This document shows positions 1 through 8,614 of a DNA stretch of 43,677 bases, piece after piece. The number at the start of each line of letters is the position of its first letter. Position 1 is the stretch's first letter. Source of the stretch: an uncultured SAR86 cluster bacterium (GTDB lineage Bacteria > Pseudomonadota > Gammaproteobacteria > Magnimaribacterales > Magnimaribacteraceae); NCBI GenBank assembly GCA_938075195.1, contig CALJGK010000042.1, forward strand, positions 1 to 43,677. The letters run 5' to 3'. The notes under the pieces are model-generated. The model did not search any database and was not told the DNA's origin. It saw nothing but the letters and a program-made list of their open reading frames with translations. Position numbers and translations under genes: made by a program.

Positions 1-825
1 TAAAGTTGGAATATTGTGAGTATTTGATTTGACTGTTGAAACTAAAGTGTTGGGTTTTCTCCCTTCTATAACAGGAGTCATGTCAAATCCTTCTTTGCGT
101 AATCTATCATAGGTTTGCTTAATGTCTTTGACGTCCCAGGCTAAGCCCCACAGCTTATCTTTTGGACTCAGACCATCTTTTTTTGCTATTACCTCTATTG
201 TTGTATTATTTAATCTAAAAAACAGCATCCTCCCTCCCCATTTCTCTACAGTTTGATCAAGGGCTAATCTTATTCCATATACTTCTTTATACGTGCGGAT
301 GAAGCCATCGGCATCATTTGTATTTATAACCACATGATCTAATTTATTAATAGCTGAATCAGGAACACTTTGAGGAGAAGATAAACGACCTTCTGTATGT
401 TGAATGATGAATGAGAACATTCCTCTTGTAAGTTCTTGAGGCAAAAAGAGATTTTTCCAGTTTCTTATTTTTCCACTCTCAAAGTCACCGCCTTCTCCCT
501 CTGACATATGAGTTGAGTTATAACCGCTAGCAGTAATTTGTTCTTTTATCTGGCTGATATCATCGGTTCCAAGCACAAGTCCAGCCAGGCCCTCTCCATT
601 TTCACTTAAAGTCCTTTCTACTAAATCTGCTCCAATTCCTTTGCCATTGGTAGCCAGAAGTTCAAGGTAGATATTGCTAAAGTTATAAAGTGAATTGATT
701 GTTCCCAATTCTTTATGCTCACCTCTCCAGACAGGTTCATTGCCAAATAACTTAGTATAATTTCTTTCAGCTTCTTCGATATCTTTTACAGCAATAATTA
801 AATGATCAAGTCTTTTTATCATCAT
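1..825 (-). CDS. VOC-family (glyoxalase-like) protein, truncated by window edge
   Basis: An open frame starts at the ATG at 825 and runs off the left edge after 275 codons without a stop. It reads MMIKRLDHLIIAVKDIEEAE, the usual first strand of a vicinal-oxygen-chelate module. A second LDHVVINT repeat starts near residue 160 and is followed by an FFRLNNTTIEVIA strand, so there are two tandem VOC modules, as in the glyoxalase-like family. Such proteins bind a divalent metal and act as lyases, dioxygenases or isomerases; the substrate cannot be told here. An AAAGGA Shine-Dalgarno lies just before the start. A second ATG follows directly and could also be used. The start overlaps the end of the small membrane gene to its right by 20 nt, suggesting translational coupling. 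Confidence 0.8.
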   Translation of the reverse strand, partial: MMIKRLDHLIIAVKDIEEAERNYTKLFGNEPVWRGEHKELGTINSLYNFSNIYLELLATNGKGIGADLVERTLSENGEGLAGLVLGTDDISQIKEQITASGYNSTHMSEGEGGDFESGKIRNWKNLFLPQELTRGMFSFIIQHTEGRLSSPQSVPDSAINKLDHVVINTNDADGFIRTYKEVYGIRLALDQTVEKWGGRMLFFRLNNTTIEVIAKKDGLSPKDKLWGLAWDVKDIKQTYDRLRKEGFDMTPVIEGRKPNTLVSTVKSNTHNIPTL

Positions 826-1093
826 GCTTTCCTTTAATGAATTTTGATTTTACTAAATTGTAGTAATATTTAATTTTATTAACTATTTCTGGACCGGCTA
901 AATAGATACCTGCCAATAAAAAACCCCAACTTAATAAATACACTAAAATTGGATAGATAATTCTTTCGTTTGAGGAAAGGCCAGAGTCAGCTGCTAGCGC
1001 AATCATGACTCCGTAACATAAATAATTTAATACTAAAAAAATTACGCCTAAAAGGCGCTTTAATATCGAAATTACCAAATTAGAATTTTTCAT
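806..1093 (-). CDS. small two-helix membrane protein
   Basis: Ninety-five codons if the ATG at 1093 is used; an upstream in-frame TTG at 1120 would add nine residues but has no better ribosome site. Two hydrophobic segments are visible, about residues 14-36 (LLGVIFLVLNYLCYGVMI) and 48-66 (YPILVYLLSWGFLLAGIYL), followed by a lysine-rich cytoplasmic-looking tail (KSKFIKGKHDDKKT). I do not recognise the family. It diverges from the Dcp peptidase gene with only 56 nt between start codons and overlaps the downstream VOC gene, so the two minus-strand genes are probably one transcript. No function is proposed. Confidence 0.55.
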   Translation of the reverse strand: MKNSNLVISILKRLLGVIFLVLNYLCYGVMIALAADSGLSSNERIIYPILVYLLSWGFLLAGIYLAGPEIVNKIKYYYNLVKSKFIKGKHDDKKT

Positions 1094-1149
1094 CCTGTCT
1101 ATTCTAAAATATTTATACAATAGAGAGGATAATTAAGTAATATTAAACA

Positions 1150-3240
1150 ATGTATAAGATCCTTATCCCTTTTCTAATTTTTTTTGTTTTAAGTTGTACA
1201 AACCAGGATGACAATATGAACCCATTTCTATCAGAATACGTAACCCCATTTCAAATACCGCCTTTTGAAAAAATCGAATTTAAACATTATGAACCTGCCT
1301 TCTCAATTGGAATGAAGGAACAGCAAGATGAGATAAATGACATAGCCTCCAATGCATCTGAACCAACCTTCGCAAACACAATAGAAGCACTCGAAAGGTC
1401 TGGAAATACATTAGATAAAGTCTCTAATGTATTTTTTAATCTGGTGGGCTCCAATACTAACGATGATATGGATGCTTTAGCAGTAAAGATTAGCCCTCAA
1501 TTATCTGGCCATAATGATAAAATTCTTCTCAATAAATCTCTCTTTTCAAGAATAGAAATACTTGTAAATAAAAAATCATCTCTAGATCTATCTATCGAAC
1601 AGTCAAGATTATTAGATGAAACTTACAAAAGGTTTCAAAGATCTGGAGCAAATTTAGATGAGGTTTCTATGGAGCGATTAACAGCTATTAATAGCTCTTT
1701 GTCATCACTATCGGTTCAATTTGATCAAAATGTATTAAAGGAAACTAATGGCTATAGCATGGTTATTGATAATGCTGAAGATCTAGATGGCTTACCGGAT
1801 GAAGAGATCAGACAAGCGGCTTTGTTAGCAGAATCAGAAGGAGAAGAAGGTAAATGGGTTTTTAAACCTACTCGAGTAAGCATGTACCCTTTTTTGACTT
1901 ACGCTACTCAAAGAGACCTTAGAGAAGAGCTTTATAACTCCTATATTCAAAGAGGTGACAATGATAATGAATTTGATAATAAAGCCATCATAGCCAAGAT
2001 GATAGGATTAAGAAAAGAAAAAGCTGCCCTAATGGGTTTTGATAGCCATTCCGAATATGTCCTTGATAATACAATGGCTAAAACTCCAGAAAATGTGAAT
2101 GAACTACTTAATACTATCTGGGAACCTGGCATTGAAAAAGCTAAAGACGAAGTCAAAGCTTTACAAGATTTAATCTCAAGTGAAGGTGGAAATTTTAAAC
2201 TTGCTGCATGGGATTGGTGGCATTACTCTGAGAAATTAAGACAAGAGAAATTTGATTTCAAAGAAGAAGAAGTTAAACCTTATTTTAGTGAAGATAAGGT
2301 CTTACAAGGTGCCTTTGAAGTAGCTAATAAATTATTCGATATCACATTTGAAGAAAGTGCTGATCTTCCAAAATATAGAGATAATATCAAGACTTTTATT
2401 GTCAAAGATAAAAGTGAAAAGACAATAGGAATTTTTTATACAGACTATACCTTAAGACCTAATAAGGGCGGTGGCGCCTGGATGAGTACCTTTCGTGATC
2501 AAAGTAAATTTGATGGAGAGATCATTCCGTTAGTTGTTAATGTCTGCAACTTCCCTCCAGAAAATGCTGATGGAGTATCACTACTATCTTTTGAACAAGT
2601 TGAGACTCTATTTCATGAATTTGGGCATGGACTACATGGGCTTTTATCTGAAGCACAGTATCCTAGTCTATCTGGGACATCTGTCACCAGAGATTATGTT
2701 GAGTTTCCTTCTCAGATGATGGAAAACTGGGCTAGAGAGCCAGAAGTTATCAAAACTTTTGCTCAACATTATCAAACTGGAGAAACCATACCCGATGCAC
2801 TATTAGAAAAAATATCAGCAGCTGGTACCTTTAATGAAGGATTTGCAACTACTGAATACGTGGCTGCGGCGCACTTAGATATGGCGTATCACACCAATCT
2901 AGATGAAATTAAAGATATTGATAAATTTGAAGACAATGCTCTTAGTGACCTAGGTTTAATACCTGAGATCGAGAGCAGATATCGAAGTACTTACTTCGGT
3001 CATATATTCGCAGGAGGCTATTCTTCAGGATATTACAGTTATTTATGGACTGAAGTATTAGAAGCTGACGCATTTGAGGCTTTTAAAGAAAAAGGTCTTT
3101 TTGACAAAGATACAGCAGATAAACTAAAAAAATATGTTTATTCGTCAGGCAATACGGATGATCTGATGACTCAATATGTCAGATTTAGAGGTAAAGAACC
3201 TGTAATAGAACCACTGCTTAAAAAGAGAGGATTAAACTAA
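1150..3240 (+). CDS. dcp: M3-family dipeptidyl carboxypeptidase, lipoprotein
   Basis: 696 residues. The start MYKILIPFLIFFVLSC is a lipoprotein signal with the acylated cysteine at residue 16, so the enzyme should be tethered in the periplasm. The zinc motif HEFGH is at 489-493 and the third ligand Glu518 sits in DYVEFPSQ, the same 29-residue spacing as in thimet oligopeptidase. The block SLSGT..TRDYVEFPSQ, the RYRSTYFGHIFAGGYSSGYYSYLW segment and the C-terminal RGLN match peptidyl-dipeptidase Dcp better than oligopeptidase A. The known reaction is removal of C-terminal dipeptides from oligopeptides. It opens a plus-strand run with DUF3445 and GH13 genes (gap 1 nt, then overlap 8 nt), consistent with scavenging of peptides and sugars. 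E. coli Dcp is not a lipoprotein, so the signal is noteworthy. Confidence 0.93.
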   Translation: MYKILIPFLIFFVLSCTNQDDNMNPFLSEYVTPFQIPPFEKIEFKHYEPAFSIGMKEQQDEINDIASNASEPTFANTIEALERSGNTLDKVSNVFFNLVGSNTNDDMDALAVKISPQLSGHNDKILLNKSLFSRIEILVNKKSSLDLSIEQSRLLDETYKRFQRSGANLDEVSMERLTAINSSLSSLSVQFDQNVLKETNGYSMVIDNAEDLDGLPDEEIRQAALLAESEGEEGKWVFKPTRVSMYPFLTYATQRDLREELYNSYIQRGDNDNEFDNKAIIAKMIGLRKEKAALMGFDSHSEYVLDNTMAKTPENVNELLNTIWEPGIEKAKDEVKALQDLISSEGGNFKLAAWDWWHYSEKLRQEKFDFKEEEVKPYFSEDKVLQGAFEVANKLFDITFEESADLPKYRDNIKTFIVKDKSEKTIGIFYTDYTLRPNKGGGAWMSTFRDQSKFDGEIIPLVVNVCNFPPENADGVSLLSFEQVETLFHEFGHGLHGLLSEAQYPSLSGTSVTRDYVEFPSQMMENWAREPEVIKTFAQHYQTGETIPDALLEKISAAGTFNEGFATTEYVAAAHLDMAYHTNLDEIKDIDKFEDNALSDLGLIPEIESRYRSTYFGHIFAGGYSSGYYSYLWTEVLEADAFEAFKEKGLFDKDTADKLKKYVYSSGNTDDLMTQYVRFRGKEPVIEPLLKKRGLN

Positions 3241-3241
3241 C

Positions 3242-4123
3242 TTGAAACCTCCAATCCATCAGCCCTATATTGGAGGTAAAGGTGGAGTAGATATTGGTTT
3301 AAAGCCTATTGAAGAAAAAGCCTGGCTTGAAGTAGACGATAAATTTAACGAAGAAATACTTCTTAAAAAGAATTTATATAAACACAGAAAGGCAGAAGTT
3401 TTTATTTCTTCTCATGTATCAAGAAATATTCAACAAGACACTCTAAATAAAATTCTAGGGTATATGGATAAGTTTTATCCAAGTTCTTACAATATTCAGT
3501 CAGAGTATGTTGAAGTTTTTCAAAGCGGTGATGTGTATAAATATAATGATTTTGAAAATCCTCTAGAACTTGCTTCATTGATTGTTCAAGAAGATTTAGT
3601 CCTTATGCACCCTGAAGAGAATGTCTTTAAACTAGAGGCGGCATCATTGTGTGCCCCTACTAGATGGTCACTACAAGAAAAATTTCAACAATCTCTATCA
3701 GATATACATGCTGGAGTGCCAGGTTATAAGCAAAAAATAGATTCAAGGGTAAATAAGATTTTCTTAAATCTGCCACCAAATAGAATTTTTGAAAGATTTA
3801 ATTGGTCTATCTTCGATAGCCCTAAACTTTTCCAACCAATTAGTAGCAAGTCCCTAGTTGAAATAGAAAATATTGAACCTGAAAGTCTTTATTTAAGGGT
3901 AGAAAGACAAACGATCAGACTTCTAGATAACCATAAGACAGTTCTATTTACTGTTCGAGTTCACAGTGATCCCATAACTTCAATATTAAATAATAAACAG
4001 TCAATAATAGATTTATTGAAGGCAATACAGAATCTAGATGACGATATGAAAAACTATAAAGTTATCAAACCATTTGAATCTAATTTAAAGCAATGGCTAA
4101 AGTCAAAAATAGAACATGAATGA
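3242..4123 (+). CDS. DUF3445 haem-dependent oxidative N-demethylase-like protein
   Basis: 293 residues from a TTG start one base after the dcp stop. The N-terminus (YIGGKGGVDIGLKPIEEKAWLEVDD) matches the usual beginning of DUF3445 proteins, so the TTG is preferred to later ATGs. The central block CAPTRWSLQEKFQQSLSDIH followed by AGVPGY is the diagnostic core of the family, and LYLRVERQT.RLL follows. Members of this family include haem-dependent oxidative N-demethylases acting on amines such as dimethylamine; whether this protein does so is inference. It overlaps the GH13 gene by 8 nt. No amine transporter or partner reductase is seen nearby, which limits the functional guess. Confidence 0.8.
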   Translation: MKPPIHQPYIGGKGGVDIGLKPIEEKAWLEVDDKFNEEILLKKNLYKHRKAEVFISSHVSRNIQQDTLNKILGYMDKFYPSSYNIQSEYVEVFQSGDVYKYNDFENPLELASLIVQEDLVLMHPEENVFKLEAASLCAPTRWSLQEKFQQSLSDIHAGVPGYKQKIDSRVNKIFLNLPPNRIFERFNWSIFDSPKLFQPISSKSLVEIENIEPESLYLRVERQTIRLLDNHKTVLFTVRVHSDPITSILNNKQSIIDLLKAIQNLDDDMKNYKVIKPFESNLKQWLKSKIEHE

Positions 4124-5753
4124 TTGGTGGAAAGAAGCTGTAATCTATCAAATTTATCCAAGATCGTTTCTAGATACTTCCGGAAATGGCATCGGTGACT
4201 TAGGTGGGATATCAAAAAAACTTCAGTATGTTGCAGATTTAGGTGTGGATGCTATATGGCTATCTCCTATTTTTTCATCACCTATGAAAGATATGGGTTA
4301 TGACGTAAGTGACTATAAATCTATAGATCCGTTGTTTGGTACCATGGAAGACTTTGATTTTCTAATTTCCACTGCCCATGATAAGAATCTTAAAGTTATC
4401 ATTGATCAGGTCTTATCTCATAGCTCGGACCAATTAGAGGCATTTCAAGAGAGCAAAAAAAACAAAAGCTCTACTAAATCAGATTGGTATGTTTGGGCTG
4501 ACCCAAATACAGACGGCTCACCTCCGAATAACTGGCTATCTGTCTTTGGAGGTTCAGCATGGGAATGGGAACCTAAACGCGGTCAGTATTATTTCCATAA
4601 CTTTCTTCCGTCTCAACCAGACTTCAACTTCCATAACGAAGAAGTTCAAGATTTCTTGTTGGATGTAGTGAAATTTTGGCTAGAGAAAGGAGTTGATGGG
4701 TTCAGGCTAGATACAGTTAATTATTATTTCCATGATAAACAATTAAGAAATAACCCACAAAGTCCAATAGAGTTTAAGCAGCCTCCTGTAAACCCCTATT
4801 ACATGCAAAATCAGATTTTTTCTATTAACCAAGATGAAAACTTAATATTTTTAAATAAATTCAGAATGTTATTAGATAGTTTCTCAGAAAAAACTTCTGT
4901 AGGTGAAGTTGGCGATTCACATAGAGCTATTGAGATAATGAAAAATTACACTAGCGAGTCAAGATTGCATATGGCTTATAGCTTCGAGTTGTTGGGTAAT
5001 AATTTTTCGTCATCTCATATAAAAAAGACAATAGAGGAATTTCATGATTCTGAAAATAATGGAAACTGGCCTTGTTGGAGTTTTTCTAACCATGATGTAA
5101 CCAGACATTTGTCTAGATGGGACCAAAATGAAAGTGAAGAATTTGCTAAGCTTACAGGAGCATTGCTTCTCTCTCTTAGAGGCACGCCTTGCTTGTATCA
5201 AGGTGAAGAATTAGGTCAGGTTGAAACAGATTTAGAGTTTGAAGAACTTACGGATCCGCCGGGAATCCGTTTTTGGCCATTAAATAAAGGTAGAGATGGA
5301 TGCAGAACTCCAATGACATGGGATCATCAATTAAATAATGCTGGTTTTACAGAAGGACAACCTTGGCTTCCTGTGAAGAACAAACAACAAGATAGATCTG
5401 TAACTCTACAAGAGAATAATGATGGATCAGTCTTAAATCTTTATAAAAAATTGATAGAATTTAGAAAGGAAAATGAGCCTTTAGTTAAAGGGAATCAGGT
5501 CTTCATTCGTGATGAAAAAAATATTCTCGTATTTCTTAGAGAATATAAATCATCCCAAGCCTTGTGTGTTTTTAATCTTAATGACAAAAAACATATTATC
5601 AATACAACATCTGAAATCAAACCTCTTCAAGATTTGTCGTTCAATGCAGAGTTGAACAAAAATCAGATTGAATTAAATAAATTTGGATTTATGATTATCA
5701 TAACTTCAGATTTAAAAGAGCAGCAATTAAGAAATGATATTCAACTTTATTAA
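4116..5753 (+). CDS. GH13 alpha-glucosidase (oligo-1,6-/alpha-glucosidase type)
   Basis: 545 residues beginning WWKEAVIYQIYPRSF, the standard start of the GH13 glucosidase group. The barrel carries nucleophile Asp199 (GVDGFRLDTVN), acid/base Glu264 (SVGEVGD) and transition-state Asp327 (FSNHDVTR). The stretch WYVWADPNTDGSPPNNWLSV and the motif SQPDFNFH resemble the subfamily that includes the Halomonas alpha-glucosidase HaG (GH13_23), which hydrolyses short alpha-glucosides such as maltose. No signal peptide is visible, so it should act in the cytoplasm on imported sugars. The C-terminal beta domain (KLIEFRKENEPLVKG onward) is complete. It overlaps the upstream DUF3445 gene by 8 nt and is followed 54 nt later by an esterase gene. 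Confidence 0.92.
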   Translation: MNDWWKEAVIYQIYPRSFLDTSGNGIGDLGGISKKLQYVADLGVDAIWLSPIFSSPMKDMGYDVSDYKSIDPLFGTMEDFDFLISTAHDKNLKVIIDQVLSHSSDQLEAFQESKKNKSSTKSDWYVWADPNTDGSPPNNWLSVFGGSAWEWEPKRGQYYFHNFLPSQPDFNFHNEEVQDFLLDVVKFWLEKGVDGFRLDTVNYYFHDKQLRNNPQSPIEFKQPPVNPYYMQNQIFSINQDENLIFLNKFRMLLDSFSEKTSVGEVGDSHRAIEIMKNYTSESRLHMAYSFELLGNNFSSSHIKKTIEEFHDSENNGNWPCWSFSNHDVTRHLSRWDQNESEEFAKLTGALLLSLRGTPCLYQGEELGQVETDLEFEELTDPPGIRFWPLNKGRDGCRTPMTWDHQLNNAGFTEGQPWLPVKNKQQDRSVTLQENNDGSVLNLYKKLIEFRKENEPLVKGNQVFIRDEKNILVFLREYKSSQALCVFNLNDKKHIINTTSEIKPLQDLSFNAELNKNQIELNKFGFMIIITSDLKEQQLRNDIQLY

Positions 5754-5807
5754 AATTGTATAAGTTATTGATTAAATTGAATTTTAAATTACAAAATAAG
5801 GAAAAAA

Positions 5808-6944
5808 ATGGAAATAAAGGGAACTTGCGAAGATAATTTTTTAGAGGTGAAGGAGTTATTTAAATCCTTACATGAATCAAATAGAGAAGTTGGATCTTCC
5901 TTTTCGGTATATAAAGATGGTCTGCCTCTGGTAGATATCTGGGGAGGATATAAAAATCTTGATGAAACAGAGATATGGGATAGAAATACTCTTGCTACAG
6001 TCTGGTCTACAACCAAAGGAATAGCAGCAATTACGATAGCTTACGCATTTGAAAAAGGTCTTATAGATTATGAAGAGAAAGTTTCTAAGTATTGGCCTGA
6101 GTTTGGGTGTAATGGTAAGGAAGATATTACGGTAGGTATGCTCCTCTCTCACCAAGCAGGAATATGTGGTTCAAAAGCAAATAATGCAGAAGATTATTAT
6201 TCTCAAAGCACTATGGCAAATGAATTGGCCAATATGAAACCTATATGGGAACCAGGAACAGCATCTGGATATCATTCTATGACGTATGGCTGGTTAACAT
6301 CTGAACTTATAATCAGAGTAACTGGAAAGACTTTAGGTAAATATTTTAGAGAAGAGATTGGAGATCCTAATGAGATAGATTTTCATATAGGTCTGCCGGA
6401 ATCTGAAGAAGATAGAGTTGCTGAAATGATCCCCTTCCCTAAGGAAAATAACCAAGTAAGTACAGAACCTAATAAAGCACAAATGGCTTCAGGCAGTGGT
6501 CCTAATCTATTAAAGCATCAAAATAGTAGAGAATGGAGAGCAGCAGAAATACCTTCTGCGAACGGTCAAGGCTGTGCTTCGGCAATAGCAAAACTCTATA
6601 GTCTTGTGGTTACAGACGATGTAACTTTAAAGATACTGAATGATTCAACTATAGCAACCATGACCGCAGAAAGAATCACAAATAGAGACTTAGTGTTGGA
6701 TGTAGTAACTAGATGGGGTTCTGGATTTATTATGAATATGCATAAAGTGATATACGGGCCCGCAGAATCTGCATTTGGTCATTCTGGCTGGGGCGGATCT
6801 TGTGGTTTCGGAGATCCAGTAAATAATGTAGGAATTTCTTATGTAATGAACAATATGAAAAATAATTTTGCAGCTGATGGGAGGTCCCTAGAGCTCATTA
6901 ACAAGACTTATGAATGTATGAAAGGAGATAATTTAAATGGATAG
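5808..6944 (+). CDS. serine hydrolase, beta-lactamase/esterase (EstB-like) family
   Basis: 378 residues. The catalytic S-x-x-K motif is STTK, Ser67 to Lys70, in TVWSTTKGIA. A Tyr in SGYHSMTYGWL fits the class C-type general-base position, and GHSGWGG near the C-terminus takes the place of the KTG motif. No signal peptide is present. Family members with this layout are mostly esterases or peptidases rather than antibiotic-resistance enzymes; carboxylic ester hydrolysis is the likely reaction and the substrate is unknown. The start has an AAGGA ribosome site 7 nt upstream. The gene overlaps the following SDR by 8 nt, suggesting a two-gene catabolic unit. Confidence 0.85.
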   Translation: MEIKGTCEDNFLEVKELFKSLHESNREVGSSFSVYKDGLPLVDIWGGYKNLDETEIWDRNTLATVWSTTKGIAAITIAYAFEKGLIDYEEKVSKYWPEFGCNGKEDITVGMLLSHQAGICGSKANNAEDYYSQSTMANELANMKPIWEPGTASGYHSMTYGWLTSELIIRVTGKTLGKYFREEIGDPNEIDFHIGLPESEEDRVAEMIPFPKENNQVSTEPNKAQMASGSGPNLLKHQNSREWRAAEIPSANGQGCASAIAKLYSLVVTDDVTLKILNDSTIATMTAERITNRDLVLDVVTRWGSGFIMNMHKVIYGPAESAFGHSGWGGSCGFGDPVNNVGISYVMNNMKNNFAADGRSLELINKTYECMKGDNLNG

Positions 6945-7734
6945 ATTAAAAGATAAAGTAGCCTTAATAACCGGTGGAACAAGTGGCATAGGAGCGGAAA
7001 CAGCAAGATTATTTATTAAGGAAGGTGCAAGAGTAGTCATATCAGGTAGATCTGAAGAGAAAGGCGCAAATCTTGCATCAGAATTAGGAGAAAAAGCTTC
7101 ATATATCATGTCGGATATAACTAAAGAAGAAGATATAGAAAAGGCTATCAACTTTACAACAGACTCATTAGGTAAACTTGATATTCTCTTTAATAATGCT
7201 GGAGGTCCTGTAGGTGCCGGTCTAGAGAAAATTACCCAAAAAGATATTGATTATGGAGTTCATCTACTTCTTGCAAGTGTAATACTGGGTACTCGTTATG
7301 CAATAGAGCCCATGAGGAAGAATGGAGGTGGATGCATCATAAACAACTCTAGTATTGCAGGTATAAGATACAGACAAGGTGATCCTCTTTATTCGGCTTT
7401 AAAAGCAGGCGTAACTCATTTTACAAAAATGTCTGGCGTAGAACTTGGCAAAGATAATATTAGAGTAAATGCAATCTCTCCTGGTGCGATAGCTACTCCA
7501 ATTTTTTGGGGTGGATCCGGAGTTTCCAACACATTGACTAAAGAAGAAAATGATAGGAAGTTGGAAAAATTACAAAATAATCTAGCAAATGCAGTGCCTC
7601 TTAAGAGATCGGGATTAGCATCTGATATTGCAGAAGCAGCTCTTTATCTGGCCAGTGAGGCTGGAAGCTTTGTAAGCTGCCAGGACATTGTTGTGGACGG
7701 TGGAAGAACAGCTATGTTTAACGAGAATACATAA
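6937..7734 (+). CDS. short-chain dehydrogenase/reductase (SDR)
   Basis: 265 residues with the classical SDR plan: the cofactor motif TGGTSGIG at 12-19, NNAG near residue 87, and catalytic Tyr152 and Lys156 in LYSALKAG, preceded by NNSSIAG. The Arg in the SGRSEEK strand is more typical of NADP(H) binders but is not decisive. The end VSCQDIVVDGGRTA fits the family. It overlaps the esterase gene by 8 nt, so the two products may act in turn on an ester or alcohol. The specific substrate cannot be read from the sequence. It is the last gene of the plus-strand run that starts with dcp. Confidence 0.88.
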   Translation: MDRLKDKVALITGGTSGIGAETARLFIKEGARVVISGRSEEKGANLASELGEKASYIMSDITKEEDIEKAINFTTDSLGKLDILFNNAGGPVGAGLEKITQKDIDYGVHLLLASVILGTRYAIEPMRKNGGGCIINNSSIAGIRYRQGDPLYSALKAGVTHFTKMSGVELGKDNIRVNAISPGAIATPIFWGGSGVSNTLTKEENDRKLEKLQNNLANAVPLKRSGLASDIAEAALYLASEAGSFVSCQDIVVDGGRTAMFNENT

Positions 7735-7912
7735 ATCAAAAGAAATGTGAGCTTAGATTTTTAGATTCATATCCTGGGAAGGGATGGGTGAAATCTTGCT
7801 AAGCCCACTTTCTCCCTACATCCTTGTAGTACGATCATCACTGATGCGTGTAAATTAAACTAAGCAATAAATTTCGCAATCATTATAGAAACTAAAAATT
7901 ACGACTATAAAA
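7735..7912. other. gene-free segment with small inverted repeats
   Basis: This 178-nt gap lies between the 3' ends of two convergent genes. It is more GC-rich than its neighbours and holds several small dyads: CTACA-TCCT-TGTAG at 7816-7829 and CATCA-C-TGATG at 7836-7846, plus G-rich and C-rich stretches at about 7777-7790 and 7802-7815 that could pair imperfectly. There is no clear T-run to call a terminator and no open frame. It could hold a weak bidirectional terminator or a small RNA; I cannot assign it. Confidence 0.3.
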
Positions 7913-8509
7913 CTACCTTTTATTTACTCTATCTTGAGTAGAGGTAACAATAGGTAGTTGGTTTTTTCCAAAAATTGCCCTTACTGAAGTTGCAAATAAT
8001 GCAATGAATTCATTTATTCGAACAAACCACTCCTGCTTCATGCTGGCTTGGGTAAGTTCTTTATTAATGTTTTCGGTAGAATGAAGGCCTATAAAATCAG
8101 CCAATTCGAGCATTCGATTTCGCCTCATCATAAAGCAATAATCACCTACCTCTTGGAGTATTGATTGATTAAAAGAGTACATAGTGACTCGTTTATCGCT
8201 TTCAGATTTGAAGGCTTCAATATAACCCAAGCTCAAGCCTTCCCTAATTGTGGCTTTGATGGAATCAATTTTTAATCTTTGAGCACCGATTTTTTCTGTC
8301 TGAGTGAGATCCGTATAACTCACCATTTCTTCACTACCGTATTTCCATAAAAAAGTTTGAAAAATAGAATAACGAGTTGCATTTCCTAGAAACCAAACAT
8401 ACCACTCTTTATCAGTATAGTAATGTTGTCCTGTAGAAGCGTAGTGCGTGAATTCACCTTTCGCTAAAGATCTTATTTCTGAGTCTGACCAGTCCCTTGT
8501 ATTTTTCAA
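7913..8509 (-). CDS. hypothetical protein, possible winged-helix (MarR-like) regulator
   Basis: 198 residues. The middle (about 70-125) reads as helix, helix, then a beta-wing: KIDSIKATIREGLSLGYIEA followed by SESDKRVTMYSFNQ. That is the pattern of a winged helix with recognition helix and wing, as in MarR-like proteins that sense small molecules. The N-terminal part is rich in aromatics (YYTDKEWYVWFLGNATRY) and I do not recognise it. It diverges from an MFS transporter gene, a common arrangement for a repressor and the transporter it controls. A perfect 12-nt palindrome in the shared upstream region is a candidate operator. Function is inference; the protein could also be an unrelated alpha/beta protein. 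Confidence 0.6.
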   Translation of the reverse strand: MKNTRDWSDSEIRSLAKGEFTHYASTGQHYYTDKEWYVWFLGNATRYSIFQTFLWKYGSEEMVSYTDLTQTEKIGAQRLKIDSIKATIREGLSLGYIEAFKSESDKRVTMYSFNQSILQEVGDYCFMMRRNRMLELADFIGLHSTENINKELTQASMKQEWFVRINEFIALFATSVRAIFGKNQLPIVTSTQDRVNKR

Positions 8510-8563
8510 TTTTTCTATTGTGGTGTGTTACTTAACTATAACAGTAAATTAGAATATATTTCA

Positions 8564-8575
8564 ATTAATATTAAT
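8564..8575. promoter_or_regulatory. 12-nt perfect palindrome in divergent promoter region
   Basis: ATTAATATTAAT is identical to its reverse complement and lies between the start of the putative winged-helix regulator (8509) and the MFS start codon (8615). Position and symmetry fit a dimeric repressor operator. The site is purely A/T in an AT-rich stretch, so chance is a real alternative. Confidence 0.33.
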
Positions 8576-8614
8576 CTCCTATTGCTATATTATGAATGTT
8601 TAAAGGAGATTTCA

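Noticed and set aside
8525-8614. GTG start of the MFS gene at 8525
   Set aside because: It lacks a ribosome site and adds thirty residues not seen in the family; the TTG at 8615 has AAAGGAG at proper distance.
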